DNA of 64,000 nucleotides from 20CM-2-65-7 sp963830455 (lineage in GTDB: Bacteria; Gemmatimonadota; Gemmatimonadetes; Gemmatimonadales; GWC2-71-9), in assembly GCA_963830455.1 (NCBI GenBank), contig CAWHMT010000008.1, positions 62,001 through 126,000 of the forward strand, read 5' to 3'. The notes below the pieces were generated by a model. That model was not told where the DNA came from and ran no database searches. It worked only from the letters and a program-made list of their open reading frames with translations. This document shows, piece by piece, positions 17,266 to 24,584 of the stretch; position 1 is the stretch's first letter; the number at the start of each line of letters is the position of its first letter. The translations under genes and the position numbers were made by a program.

Positions 17266-17266
17266 C

Positions 17267-18259
17267 TCAGTCTTGGATTGTGAAAGCGATCGGCAGGTTC
17301 ACGCGCACGCGCACCGCTCGACCCTGGATGGTGCCGGGACGAAACCTGCTCTGCCGCACCACGTTTATCGCCGGTTTGTTGAAACCCTCGTTCGAAGTCT
17401 CGATCACCTGCACGGATTGAGGTTCGACGCGACCCTTCTTGTCGATGATTGCTTGGACCACGACCCGCCCCTCGGTTCCGCCCTCGCGCAGCCGGTCGGG
17501 ATATGTCAGCCGAGCCATGGAAGACATCTGCGGTTTCTCTTCCACTTCCGATTCCAGATAAACGGAGTCGTCATCCGCGGGCGGTGGTGTTGGAAGCTGT
17601 GGCCGTGGCTGATCGCTCCGATACCACGCTTGCACCGGCAGGCCGTCGAGCAGCGCCGGTTGAAATCGCGCGTGCTGCCATCCTTCCAGGAACTGCGCGT
17701 CGAACTCTGGAATGCCGGACGACTGGATGACGTTGACGCGCGCCGGCGCCCCCACCTCAGATACTAGCGCTATGACGATGACTTGGCCGGGCGGGCCCTC
17801 AAATCGGGCGGCTCGATCCTCGGTGAGTGCGTGCACGGTGATGGTTGATACGCCGGTCTGCAATCCCGGGATGAATACCGGCGGACAGTACACCGCGCGC
17901 TCGACCCGCAGCGACGGCGCCGGACCGCCTGCCGCCCGCATGCGAACCGCCCACGTTTCGTTGGAGCGCTTCTGCGGACGGATCCAGCTTGCGAGTATGC
18001 CAGCCGCTGTGGCGTCGGTGCCAAACAGTGGTTTGACGACCGGCAATGAATCGCCTTCCAGAAGCGCGAGACTAAAGAGCATTCCCTCCGGAGCGTCTAT
18101 TGTTGCCAGACCGGTGATGGCACCGGCGGAATCGACCAGCGCACCAACTGCCGGCAGCTGCTTGGGATTCCGAGCGGGCTCGCACGCGCGTTGTTGCGTG
18201 CGCAGTGGCGTCGGCTGGAGAATGAGGATAAGCGCGATCGTGACGGCGAGGCAGCGCAT
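17267..18259 (-). CDS. TonB-family protein with complete C-terminal TonB domain
   Basis: About 330 residues. ATG 18259 is chosen over an in-frame start at 18289 because it opens a signal peptide (MRCLAVTIALILILQPTPLRTQQ). A module shared with the 14899-15564 protein is followed by an acidic spacer and a full TonB-C domain (LTYPDRLREGGTEGRVVVQ, then NVVRQSRFRPGTIQG). Proteins with this domain contact TonB-dependent receptors, but there is no inner-membrane anchor or Pro-rich arm beyond a short PTPPPADDD stretch. It lies ~30 bases after glyA in the same direction. Confidence 0.7.
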   Translation of the reverse strand: MRCLAVTIALILILQPTPLRTQQRACEPARNPKQLPAVGALVDSAGAITGLATIDAPEGMLFSLALLEGDSLPVVKPLFGTDATAAGILASWIRPQKRSNETWAVRMRAAGGPAPSLRVERAVYCPPVFIPGLQTGVSTITVHALTEDRAARFEGPPGQVIVIALVSEVGAPARVNVIQSSGIPEFDAQFLEGWQHARFQPALLDGLPVQAWYRSDQPRPQLPTPPPADDDSVYLESEVEEKPQMSSMARLTYPDRLREGGTEGRVVVQAIIDKKGRVEPQSVQVIETSNEGFNKPAINVVRQSRFRPGTIQGRAVRVRVNLPIAFTIQD

Positions 18260-18289
18260 GGCACCTCGAGAGGGTAAGGACCGATTCAA

Positions 18290-19555
18290 CTACCCCGACA
18301 CCCCCACCCCCTTCGCATACAGCGGAAACTCCTCCACCAACTCCCGCACCTCCCGCTTCACCTTCCCCACCGTCGCCTCATCCCGCTTCGTCAGCACCTC
18401 GTCGATCAGCTCCGCCACCCGCTCCATCTCCGCGACACCAAAGCCACGCGTGGTGACCGCCGGCGTGCCCAGGCGAATTCCGCTCGTCACGAACGGACTC
18501 TGCGGATCGCCCGGAATCGTGTTCTTGTTCACCGTGATCGCCGCCCGATCGAGCAGCTGCTCCGCATCCTTCCCCGTGATGTCTTTCTTGCGCAGATCCA
18601 CGAGCATCAGGTGACTATCGGTGCCCCCTGAGACAATCGCATACCCGCGCGCGATCAGCGCCGCCGCCAGCGCCTGCGCGTTCTTCACCACGTCCTTCGC
18701 GTACTGCTTGAAGTCGGGCTGCGACGCCTCAAGTAGTGCTACAGCCTTCGCGGCAATGACGTGCTCGAGCGGGCCACCCTGGGTCCCGGGGAACACCTGC
18801 TTGTCCACGGCCTTTGCAAACTCGGCCCGGCACAGGATCATCCCGCCCCGCGGGCCGCGCAGCGTCTTATGCGTCGTGGTCGTGACGACCTGCGCATGGG
18901 GAACGGGGGACGGGTACACGCCGCCCGCCACGAGCCCCGCGAAATGCGCCATGTCCACGACCAGCACCGCGTCCACTTCGTCGGCGATCGAGCGCAGCGT
19001 GGGGAAATCGACGATGCGCGCATACGCGCTGCCGCCGCCGATGAGGATCCTGGGCCGCGCCTTCTTCGCCGCCGCGCGCACCTGGTCGTAATCGATGCGC
19101 CCCGTGTCCTCACGCACCTGATACGCCGTCGCTTTGAACAGTGTCCCCGAGAAATTCACCGGCGAGCCGTGCGTGAGATGGCCGCCGTGCGGCAGCGCCA
19201 GGCCGAGCAGCGTGTCGCCGAACTTCGCGACGGCGAGATACGCCGCCATGTTCGCCTGCGCGCCCGAGTGCGGCTGCACGTTCGCATGCTCCGCGCCGAA
19301 CAGCTGCTTCGCGCGATCGATCGCGAGCTGCTCGACCTGATCGACGATCTCGCACCCGCCGTAGTAGCGCTTCCCCGGCAGCCCCTCGGCGTACTTGTTG
19401 GTCAGCGCCGTGCCCATCGCCTCGAGCACCGCAACGGACACGAAGTTCTCGGACGCGATGAGCTCCAAACCGTGCTCTTGCCGGGCAACCTCCTGATTGA
19501 TGAGGGCCCGGATTTTCGGATCGACGTCTGAGAGCGGTGCCTGTCTGTCGGTCAT
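18290..19555 (-). CDS. glyA: Serine hydroxymethyltransferase
   Basis: This PLP enzyme interconverts serine and glycine and loads one-carbon units onto tetrahydrofolate. The 421-residue length is standard. Signatures include LIASENFVS, GKRYYGGCEIVD and the PLP-lysine motif TTTTHKTLRGPRGG. It is followed by two TonB-like genes and preceded by a heptamer repeat that begins at its start codon, then rpiB. One-carbon units from this reaction would feed PurN and PurH encoded at 35.5-37.8 kb. Confidence 0.97.
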   Translation of the reverse strand: MTDRQAPLSDVDPKIRALINQEVARQEHGLELIASENFVSVAVLEAMGTALTNKYAEGLPGKRYYGGCEIVDQVEQLAIDRAKQLFGAEHANVQPHSGAQANMAAYLAVAKFGDTLLGLALPHGGHLTHGSPVNFSGTLFKATAYQVREDTGRIDYDQVRAAAKKARPRILIGGGSAYARIVDFPTLRSIADEVDAVLVVDMAHFAGLVAGGVYPSPVPHAQVVTTTTHKTLRGPRGGMILCRAEFAKAVDKQVFPGTQGGPLEHVIAAKAVALLEASQPDFKQYAKDVVKNAQALAAALIARGYAIVSGGTDSHLMLVDLRKKDITGKDAEQLLDRAAITVNKNTIPGDPQSPFVTSGIRLGTPAVTTRGFGVAEMERVAELIDEVLTKRDEATVGKVKREVRELVEEFPLYAKGVGVSG

Positions 19556-19602
19556 GGCTATCGGCTATCGGCTATCGGCTATCGGGTATCGGGTATCGGG
19601 TA
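19556..19602. repeat. Degenerate TATCGGC heptamer repeat, copy A
   Basis: GGCTATC repeated four times passes into CGGGTAT repeats and ends CGGGTAAC. It fills most of the gap between rpiB and the glyA start codon, displacing any obvious ribosome site for glyA. Confidence 0.85.
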
Positions 19603-19610
19603 ACAACGAT

Positions 19611-20048
19611 TCATTTGTCTATTTTCTCCACGCGGCGTTGATGGCGACCACCTTCAAAACTCGTCTCCAACCACTTGTGCAGGATGTTCACCCCTTGCTC
19701 CTCACTCACAAACTGGGCCGGCAGCACGAGCAGATTCGAGTTCCCATGCTGCCGCGATAGCTCCGCTACCTGCTCGTTCCATGCCAGCGCCGCCCGCACT
19801 CGGGGTAACCGGTTGGCTGTGTACGACATGCCCAATCCTGTACCACAAGTGAGGACTCCGCGCTGCACTTCCCCGCTGCTCACGGCCTTGGCGACCGGCT
19901 TGGCATAGTCAGGATAGTCGTCGGCGGGGTCGAGCTGCTTCGGCCCAACATCGATGGGCTCATATCCCAGCTTCTTCAGCTCGTCCACGAGGCGATTCTT
20001 GAGCTTGAACCCGACGTGATCGGCTCCCACAAAGATCTTCTCACCCAC
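19611..20048 (-). CDS. rpiB: Ribose-5-phosphate isomerase B
   Basis: RpiB interconverts ribose-5-phosphate and ribulose-5-phosphate in the pentose phosphate pathway. GTG 20048 gives a 145-residue protein of normal length (KIFVGADHVGFKLKN, then DYPDYAKPVAKAV and the catalytic-Cys motif RGVLTCGTGLGMS). The open frame extends further upstream but only through sequence belonging to the neighbouring dehydrogenase gene. No Shine-Dalgarno sequence is visible before GTG; a heptamer repeat occupies that place. In this subfamily the enzyme may prefer allose-6-phosphate or another sugar, but ribose-5-phosphate is the default call. Confidence 0.9.
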   Translation of the reverse strand: MGEKIFVGADHVGFKLKNRLVDELKKLGYEPIDVGPKQLDPADDYPDYAKPVAKAVSSGEVQRGVLTCGTGLGMSYTANRLPRVRAALAWNEQVAELSRQHGNSNLLVLPAQFVSEEQGVNILHKWLETSFEGGRHQRRVEKIDK

Positions 20049-20049
20049 G

Positions 20050-20088
20050 GCAGTTACCCGATAGCTGGTAGCCGATAGCAGATAGCGC
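20050..20088. repeat. Degenerate TATCGGC heptamer repeat, copy B (inverted)
   Basis: On the minus strand it reads GCTATCTGCTATCGGCTACC, then AGCTATCGGGTAAC. It fills the 41-base gap between the dehydrogenase gene and rpiB. With copy A in the opposite orientation, it brackets rpiB. Confidence 0.8.
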
Positions 20089-20089
20089 C

Positions 20090-21214
20090 TCAAACAAAGT
20101 TCTGCCTCACCTTCGCTATCGCAGCAATTCTGCGCTCCGCCAGGCGATCGGCCGCCCGATAGCTCGGGATCCGCTCTTCCTTGGCGATGTCGAACACCGT
20201 CAGAATCGTGTAGTAGATCTCGCCCGCCTTGTTGCGCGCGCGCTCCATCGTCCACCCCTGCAGCTCGGCGTTCACGTTCACGAGCCCGCCGGCGTTGATC
20301 ACGTAGTCGGGCGCGTACGTGATGCCCTTCGCCTCCAGCATGTCCCCATGCCGCTCCTCGGCGAGCTGATTGTTCGCCCCGCCCGCCACGATGTCGACCC
20401 GGAGCTGCGGAATCGTCTGATCATTGATGATGCCGCCCAACGCGCACGGCGCGAACACGTTGGCCTCCACGGCGTGAATCTCGTCGGGCCCCACGGCCTT
20501 GGCCCCGAAGTCGGCCACCACGCGCTCGATCTTGGCCTTGTCGATATCGGTGACGATCAGCTCGGCCCCTTCCTTATGGAGCAGCTCCGCCAGGTAGTAG
20601 CCGACGTTGCCGCAGCCCTGAATCGCCACCTTCTTGCCGCCGAGATCGGCGCTGCCGTAGCGGTGTTTGGCGCACGCCTTCATGCCGCGATACACCCCAA
20701 AGGCCGTGACGGGCGACGGGTCTCCCGATTTCCCGATCAACCCTACCACATGATCGGTTTCCGCCTTGATGAACTCCATGTCGCCGACCGACGTGCCGAC
20801 GTCCTCCGCCGTGATGTAGCGGCCGCCCAGCGCCTTCACGTGCCGGCCGTGCGCGCGGAAGATCGGCTCGCGGTTGCGAATCTTGTTGTCCCCGATGATG
20901 ACCGCCTTGCCGCCGCCGAGGTTGAGCCCCGCGACCGCGGCTTTGTAGGTCATGCCGCGCGCCAGCCGCAGGCAGTCGATCAGTGCTTCGCGATCGGTGG
21001 AGTAATGCCAGAACCGCGTCCCGCCCAGCGCGGGGCCGAGCGTGGTGTCGTGAATGGCGATGATGCCGCGATAGCCCGAGGACGGCTCGTACACGAGCGA
21101 CACCTGCTCGTGCTCGTGTTCCTCGAGCAGCGCGAATAGCGCCGTCGCTTCTTCTTTATTGGCGCGTGAGAGCGCGGGCGATGACGACGCGCTGGATTTC
21201 GCTGGTGCCTTCAT
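20090..21214 (-). CDS. Glu/Leu/Phe/Val dehydrogenase (leucine dehydrogenase type)
   Basis: An NAD-dependent oxidative deaminase of branched-chain or aromatic amino acids. Motifs include IIAIHDTTLGPALGGTRFW, the substrate-Lys loop NLGGGKAVIIGD, and the Rossmann motif VAIQGCGNVGYYLAELL. ATG 21214 (about 374 residues, with a Ser/Ala-rich leader) is the best start; the core begins only near EEATALFALLEEHEHEQVSL, so the leader may be dispensable. The start overlaps the acyl-CoA dehydrogenase gene by 59 bases. With the neighbouring acyl-CoA enzymes this suggests branched-chain amino-acid catabolism. Confidence 0.9.
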   Translation of the reverse strand: MKAPAKSSASSSPALSRANKEEATALFALLEEHEHEQVSLVYEPSSGYRGIIAIHDTTLGPALGGTRFWHYSTDREALIDCLRLARGMTYKAAVAGLNLGGGKAVIIGDNKIRNREPIFRAHGRHVKALGGRYITAEDVGTSVGDMEFIKAETDHVVGLIGKSGDPSPVTAFGVYRGMKACAKHRYGSADLGGKKVAIQGCGNVGYYLAELLHKEGAELIVTDIDKAKIERVVADFGAKAVGPDEIHAVEANVFAPCALGGIINDQTIPQLRVDIVAGGANNQLAEERHGDMLEAKGITYAPDYVINAGGLVNVNAELQGWTMERARNKAGEIYYTILTVFDIAKEERIPSYRAADRLAERRIAAIAKVRQNFV

Positions 21215-22301
21215 AGATCTCGGTGACCTTTGCATCCCGGAAAAGTTTCTCCACGGGGAAATCTCGCATGTAGCCATAGCCCCCGAAGAGCTGAATCGCC
21301 TGCGTCGTCACCCACATCGCCGTCTCGGACGCGAACAGCTTGACCATGCTCGCGTGCAGCGTGATGTCCTCCCCCGCATCCTTGCGTGCCGCGGTCCGGT
21401 GCGCCAGAGCCCGCGCCGCCTCGGTGCGGGTGGCCATGTCGGCGAGCTTGAACTGCACCGCCTGGAAGTCCTGGATCGGTTGCCCGAACTGCTGGCGCTC
21501 GGCCGTGAACTTGAGACAGTGCTCGATCGCGCGCCGCGCGATCCCCACCGCCTGCGCGCCGATCCCGAGCCGCCCCGCATCCAGCCCTTCCATCGCGTAC
21601 ACGAACCCCATGCCCTCATCGCCGAGCATCTGGGCCGCAGAGACACGCAGATCCGAGAGCTCGATGCCCGCGGTGTTCGAAGCCCGGAGACCCATTTTGT
21701 CTTCCGGCTTCGCTGCCTTGTATCCCTTGGAGTCGGTGGGCACGATGAAGGTCGAAATCCCCTTGGCACCGCGGCGCGCGTTGGGCGAATCGGTGCGCGC
21801 CATGATCATCATGAGATCGGCCTTCCCTGCGTTCGTGGCCCACGCCTTCGTGCCGTTCAGCACCCAGTCTTTCCCATCCCTGGTCGCCTGCGCGCGCAAC
21901 GACGCCGCGTCGGAGCCCGCCTCGGCTTCCGACAGGGCGAAGCCGGCCAGCAATTCGCCGCGCGCCATCGGTTTGAGCCATCGCTCCCTCTGCGCCGGCG
22001 TGCCGTGCTTCACGAGCATCGTCGTGGGAATCGCGTTGTGGATCCCGACCGAGACGGCCAGCGCGGCATCGGCGGCGGAGATCTCCTCCAACGCCATCAG
22101 ATACGTCACCGTGTCGAGGCCCATGCCGTCGTACTCTTCGGGCGTGCACATGCCGAGGAAGCCGAGCTTGCCCAGCGCATCGATGACGTCTCGGGGGAAA
22201 TGGCTGGTGCGATCCCACTCAGCGGCGAACGGCTCGATCTTGTCGCGCGCGAATTCGCGCGCCAGGTCCACGACTTCGCGTTGCTCAGTCGCGGTAAGCA
22301 T
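21156..22301 (-). CDS. Acyl-CoA dehydrogenase
   Basis: A flavoenzyme that introduces the 2,3-double bond into acyl-CoA and passes electrons to ETF. ATG 22301 gives 381 residues, the usual family length; the open frame reaches 22385 but adds no conserved sequence. Motifs: FALSEAEAGSDAASL, TKAWATNAGKAD, QLFGGYGYMRDFPVEKLFRDAKV, and the catalytic Glu in YEGTSEIQR. The start overlaps the end of the hydroxyacyl-CoA dehydrogenase gene by 17 bases. Short- or branched-chain substrate is inferred from context. Confidence 0.95.
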   Translation of the reverse strand: MLTATEQREVVDLAREFARDKIEPFAAEWDRTSHFPRDVIDALGKLGFLGMCTPEEYDGMGLDTVTYLMALEEISAADAALAVSVGIHNAIPTTMLVKHGTPAQRERWLKPMARGELLAGFALSEAEAGSDAASLRAQATRDGKDWVLNGTKAWATNAGKADLMMIMARTDSPNARRGAKGISTFIVPTDSKGYKAAKPEDKMGLRASNTAGIELSDLRVSAAQMLGDEGMGFVYAMEGLDAGRLGIGAQAVGIARRAIEHCLKFTAERQQFGQPIQDFQAVQFKLADMATRTEAARALAHRTAARKDAGEDITLHASMVKLFASETAMWVTTQAIQLFGGYGYMRDFPVEKLFRDAKVTEIYEGTSEIQRVVIARALTRQ

Positions 22302-23133
22302 AGAACCCCTGGCCGGACTTTCGGCCGAGCCGGCCGGCGGCGACCATTTTCCTGAGGAGCGGCGCGGGGCGGTATTTGTCTTCACCGAGCCCGTCCTGCA
22401 GCACTTCCATGATCGACAGGCACACGTCGAGACCGATCAGATCGGCCAGCGCGAGCGGGCCGAGCGGATGGTTCATGCCCAGCTTCATCACCTGATCGAT
22501 CGCGTCCGGTGTGGCGACGCCTTCCTGCACGCAGAAGATCGCCTCGTTGATCATCGGCATGAGGACGCGGTTCGACACGAATCCCGGCGCGTCGTGCACC
22601 TCGACGGGAGTCTTCCCGAGCTGCTTCGCGACCTCAACCACTTTCGAGGCTGTCTCATCCGATGTCTGAAGTCCGCGCACGACCTCGACGAGCGGCATGA
22701 CCGGCACGGGATTCATGAAATGCATGCCGATAATCTGAGCGGGCCGCCTGGTCTGAGCCGCGATCTGGGTGATCGAAATCGAGGAGGTGTTCGACGCCAG
22801 GATCGTTCCCGGTGGCGCGAGCCGGTCGAGATCCTCGAAAATCTGGAACTTGATCTCCGGGTTCTCGGTCGCGGCTTCCACGACGAGATCGGCGGTCTTC
22901 ACCGCCTCGAGCGAGGTACTCGTCTTGATTCTACCAAGTGTATCTACCGACAACTGATGACCGATGACGCCTTTCTTCTCCAAGCGGTCCAGATTCTTCT
23001 TGATAGTTGCCAAGCCGCGGGCGATCGCATCCTCGGACACGTCAATCAGCACCGTCTCCCACTCGGCTTGCGCAAAAACATGCGCAATCCCGTTCCCCAT
23101 CGTACCCGCGCCCACGACGACGACCCTGCTCAT
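22285..23133 (-). CDS. 3-hydroxybutyryl/3-hydroxyacyl-CoA dehydrogenase
   Basis: Oxidises (S)-3-hydroxyacyl-CoA to 3-oxoacyl-CoA with NAD. ATG 23133 gives 282 residues. The NAD motif VVVVGAGTMGNGIAHVFAQ is at the N-terminus. The catalytic-His motif GMHFMNPVPVMPLVE and the helical C-terminal domain (NHPLGPLALADLIGLDVCL) are intact. The start overlaps the stop of the CPBP gene in an ATGA junction. The open frame continues upstream only through the CPBP gene and is not part of this protein. Confidence 0.95.
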   Translation of the reverse strand: MSRVVVVGAGTMGNGIAHVFAQAEWETVLIDVSEDAIARGLATIKKNLDRLEKKGVIGHQLSVDTLGRIKTSTSLEAVKTADLVVEAATENPEIKFQIFEDLDRLAPPGTILASNTSSISITQIAAQTRRPAQIIGMHFMNPVPVMPLVEVVRGLQTSDETASKVVEVAKQLGKTPVEVHDAPGFVSNRVLMPMINEAIFCVQEGVATPDAIDQVMKLGMNHPLGPLALADLIGLDVCLSIMEVLQDGLGEDKYRPAPLLRKMVAAGRLGRKSGQGFYAYRD

Positions 23134-24002
23134 GCCGCGACAATCTCTTGGGGTTCGGCAGACGGCTGATCGCTGAAAGCCGCTGTGCGCGTCAGCAGAT
23201 ACAGCGTGCCGGCAACGAGCGCGATCGTCGCCACGATGCCGCCTTCCGGACCGAACGCCCCGCCGTCCACCCACGCGCGCACACCGGGCGTGTACTCCAC
23301 GACCGGCACCTGGAACGTGAACCCGCTCACGGGCGCATCGAAGAGCAGCGCGAGCGCCGAGTTCCAGCCGAAATGCGCGCCCCAGGCGAGTGGCATGCCG
23401 CCGGAGGAGAAGAACGCAACCGTCAGCCAGATGGCGGCGAGCGCCACATTCACCGTGCTGAAGATCGACGCGCTGGGATTGCCGGTGTGGGCGAGGCCGA
23501 ACAGCAGGGCCAGCAGCAGCATTGCGGGCAGCACGCCGATCGCATCGGACAGGCGGCGCATCGGATAGCCGCGGAAACCCAGCTCCTCGGCGAGTGCCGA
23601 CAGCAGCAGGCCGACGAGCAGCGGCAGGGCGATGCCGGCCCAGATGCCCCAATCACTCGTGAAGCGCACCCGTGCGCCGAACACGACCGCGAGACCGATG
23701 GCGAGCGCCGCCATCCCGGCGCCGATCGCGGTGCCGCGCAGCAGCGCCGATCGGGAGCCGCGTGGCCATCCCATGCGGTCCCAGGAGTACTTGTTGAGCA
23801 AGCGGCCCACGACGAGCGTCGCGAGACCGAAGCCGATCAGGGTGTACACGCCGTTCCGCGTGACGAACCAGCGCTGCCCGCCCCACCCCGGCACCACGCT
23901 GGCGAGGCCGATGATCACGCCGATCCCGATCACGGCGAACAGCACGACCCATCCCAGCGCGATACCGATGCGCTTCACATCCGCAAACGAAACGCGCGCC
24001 AT
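23130..24002 (-). CDS. CPBP-family intramembrane metalloprotease
   Basis: A 290-residue protein with about eight predicted membrane segments. The CPBP (Abi/RCE1-like) motifs are present: AEELGFRGYPMRRL with the catalytic Glu pair and Arg, FGLAHTGNP with a zinc-type His, and LAWGAHFGWN. Family members process prenylated proteins or peptides, or act in bacteriocin self-immunity; the substrate here is unknown. It overlaps both neighbours by ATGA junctions and so sits inside the fatty-acid oxidation operon. Confidence 0.88.
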   Translation of the reverse strand: MARVSFADVKRIGIALGWVVLFAVIGIGVIIGLASVVPGWGGQRWFVTRNGVYTLIGFGLATLVVGRLLNKYSWDRMGWPRGSRSALLRGTAIGAGMAALAIGLAVVFGARVRFTSDWGIWAGIALPLLVGLLLSALAEELGFRGYPMRRLSDAIGVLPAMLLLALLFGLAHTGNPSASIFSTVNVALAAIWLTVAFFSSGGMPLAWGAHFGWNSALALLFDAPVSGFTFQVPVVEYTPGVRAWVDGGAFGPEGGIVATIALVAGTLYLLTRTAAFSDQPSAEPQEIVAA

Positions 24003-24364
24003 CAGAGGCGCGCGCGAATCGTGGGGGTGAGCTGCGTCAGGACTGGCACGAGTATGGCCAGTTTCAGCAGGTCTCCCAGCAGGAACGGCACCGTCCCGAA
24101 CCGCGCCGCGGCGGAAATGTCGCCGGTGAGAATGGCGAGCTGGGCCAGCCCGCCGAGGTGGATGAGGAGCAACCCGGCTGCGACGGCGACGGTTGTCCTC
24201 AGCCAGGGTTTGTTAACCCCGGTCTGCCAGCCCGGGGTTAACAAGGCACCCGACCACCCATGCCGCCAGCGGATACGCCAACAAGTACCCACCCGTCGGC
24301 CCGAGCAGCCGCGCCACGCCCAGCAACGGCACCGTCGGCGTGAACACCGGCAGTCCCGCCGCAC
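24002..24364 (-). CDS. bioY: BioY biotin transporter, C-terminal part (frame broken by palindrome)
   Basis: The supportable part begins near NKPWLRTTVAVAAGL and contains the last two membrane segments (GLLLIHLGGLAQLAI and GTVPFLLGDLLKLAILVPVLTQL), which match the BioY C-terminus. The residues before this in the frame are out-of-frame sequence of the N-terminal part. It joins the other half if the palindrome region is shortened by a length equal to 1 modulo 3. Confidence 0.8.
   Translation of the reverse strand: MRRDCRCSRRRCRCWAWRGCSGRRVGTCWRIRWRHGWSGALLTPGWQTGVNKPWLRTTVAVAAGLLLIHLGGLAQLAILTGDISAAARFGTVPFLLGDLLKLAILVPVLTQLTPTIRARL
24210..24244. repeat. Perfect 13-bp-arm palindrome inside bioY
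   Basis: TTGTTAACCCCGG (24210-24222) and CCGGGGTTAACAA (24232-24244) flank a 9-base centre TCTGCCAGC. In the bioY reading direction it supplies the TAA that ends the N-terminal frame. It looks like an inserted repeat. No second copy was seen in this window. Confidence 0.85.
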
Positions 24365-24584
24365 CCATCGCCAGATAGAGAATCATGCTGAGCGCGCCGA
24401 GCCGCGCGCCCAGCAGACCGCCGACGAGCAGCACGGCCATCGGCTGCAGCGTCATGGGGACGGGCGTCCCTGGCAGGGGGACGGAGACCTGTGCGGCGGC
24501 CGCAACCAACACCGCACCCGCCACGACCGCAGCGACGCGCACCCCGATAGCCGGTAGCCGATAGCCGATAGCCGCTTGTTCCAT
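24213..24584 (-). CDS. bioY: BioY biotin transporter S-component, N-terminal part
   Basis: BioY binds biotin and works alone or with the ECF energising module. ATG 24584 shares one base with the thiolase stop (TAATG). Motifs PLPGTPVPMTLQPMAVLLVG, GARLGALSMILYLAMGAAGLP and GPTGGYLLAYPLAAWVVG are diagnostic. The frame then ends at a TAA within a palindrome, while the rest of BioY continues in another frame. The first ~15 residues (AAIGYRLPAIG) are encoded by the TATCGGC heptamer repeat seen beside rpiB. Biotin uptake fits carboxylase-dependent acyl-CoA metabolism. Confidence 0.85.
   Translation of the reverse strand: MEQAAIGYRLPAIGVRVAAVVAGAVLVAAAAQVSVPLPGTPVPMTLQPMAVLLVGGLLGARLGALSMILYLAMGAAGLPVFTPTVPLLGVARLLGPTGGYLLAYPLAAWVVGCLVNPGLADRG
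24544..24576. repeat. TATCGGC heptamer repeat, copy C, within the bioY start
   Basis: On the minus strand GGCTATCGGCTATCGGCTAC, then CGGCTATCGGGG. It encodes residues 5-15 of BioY, so this repeat is translated if the annotated start is right. Confidence 0.8.

Noticed and set aside
19556..20088. Riboswitch or attenuator around rpiB/glyA
   Set aside because: The sequences are simple heptamer repeats with no aptamer-like conserved pattern.
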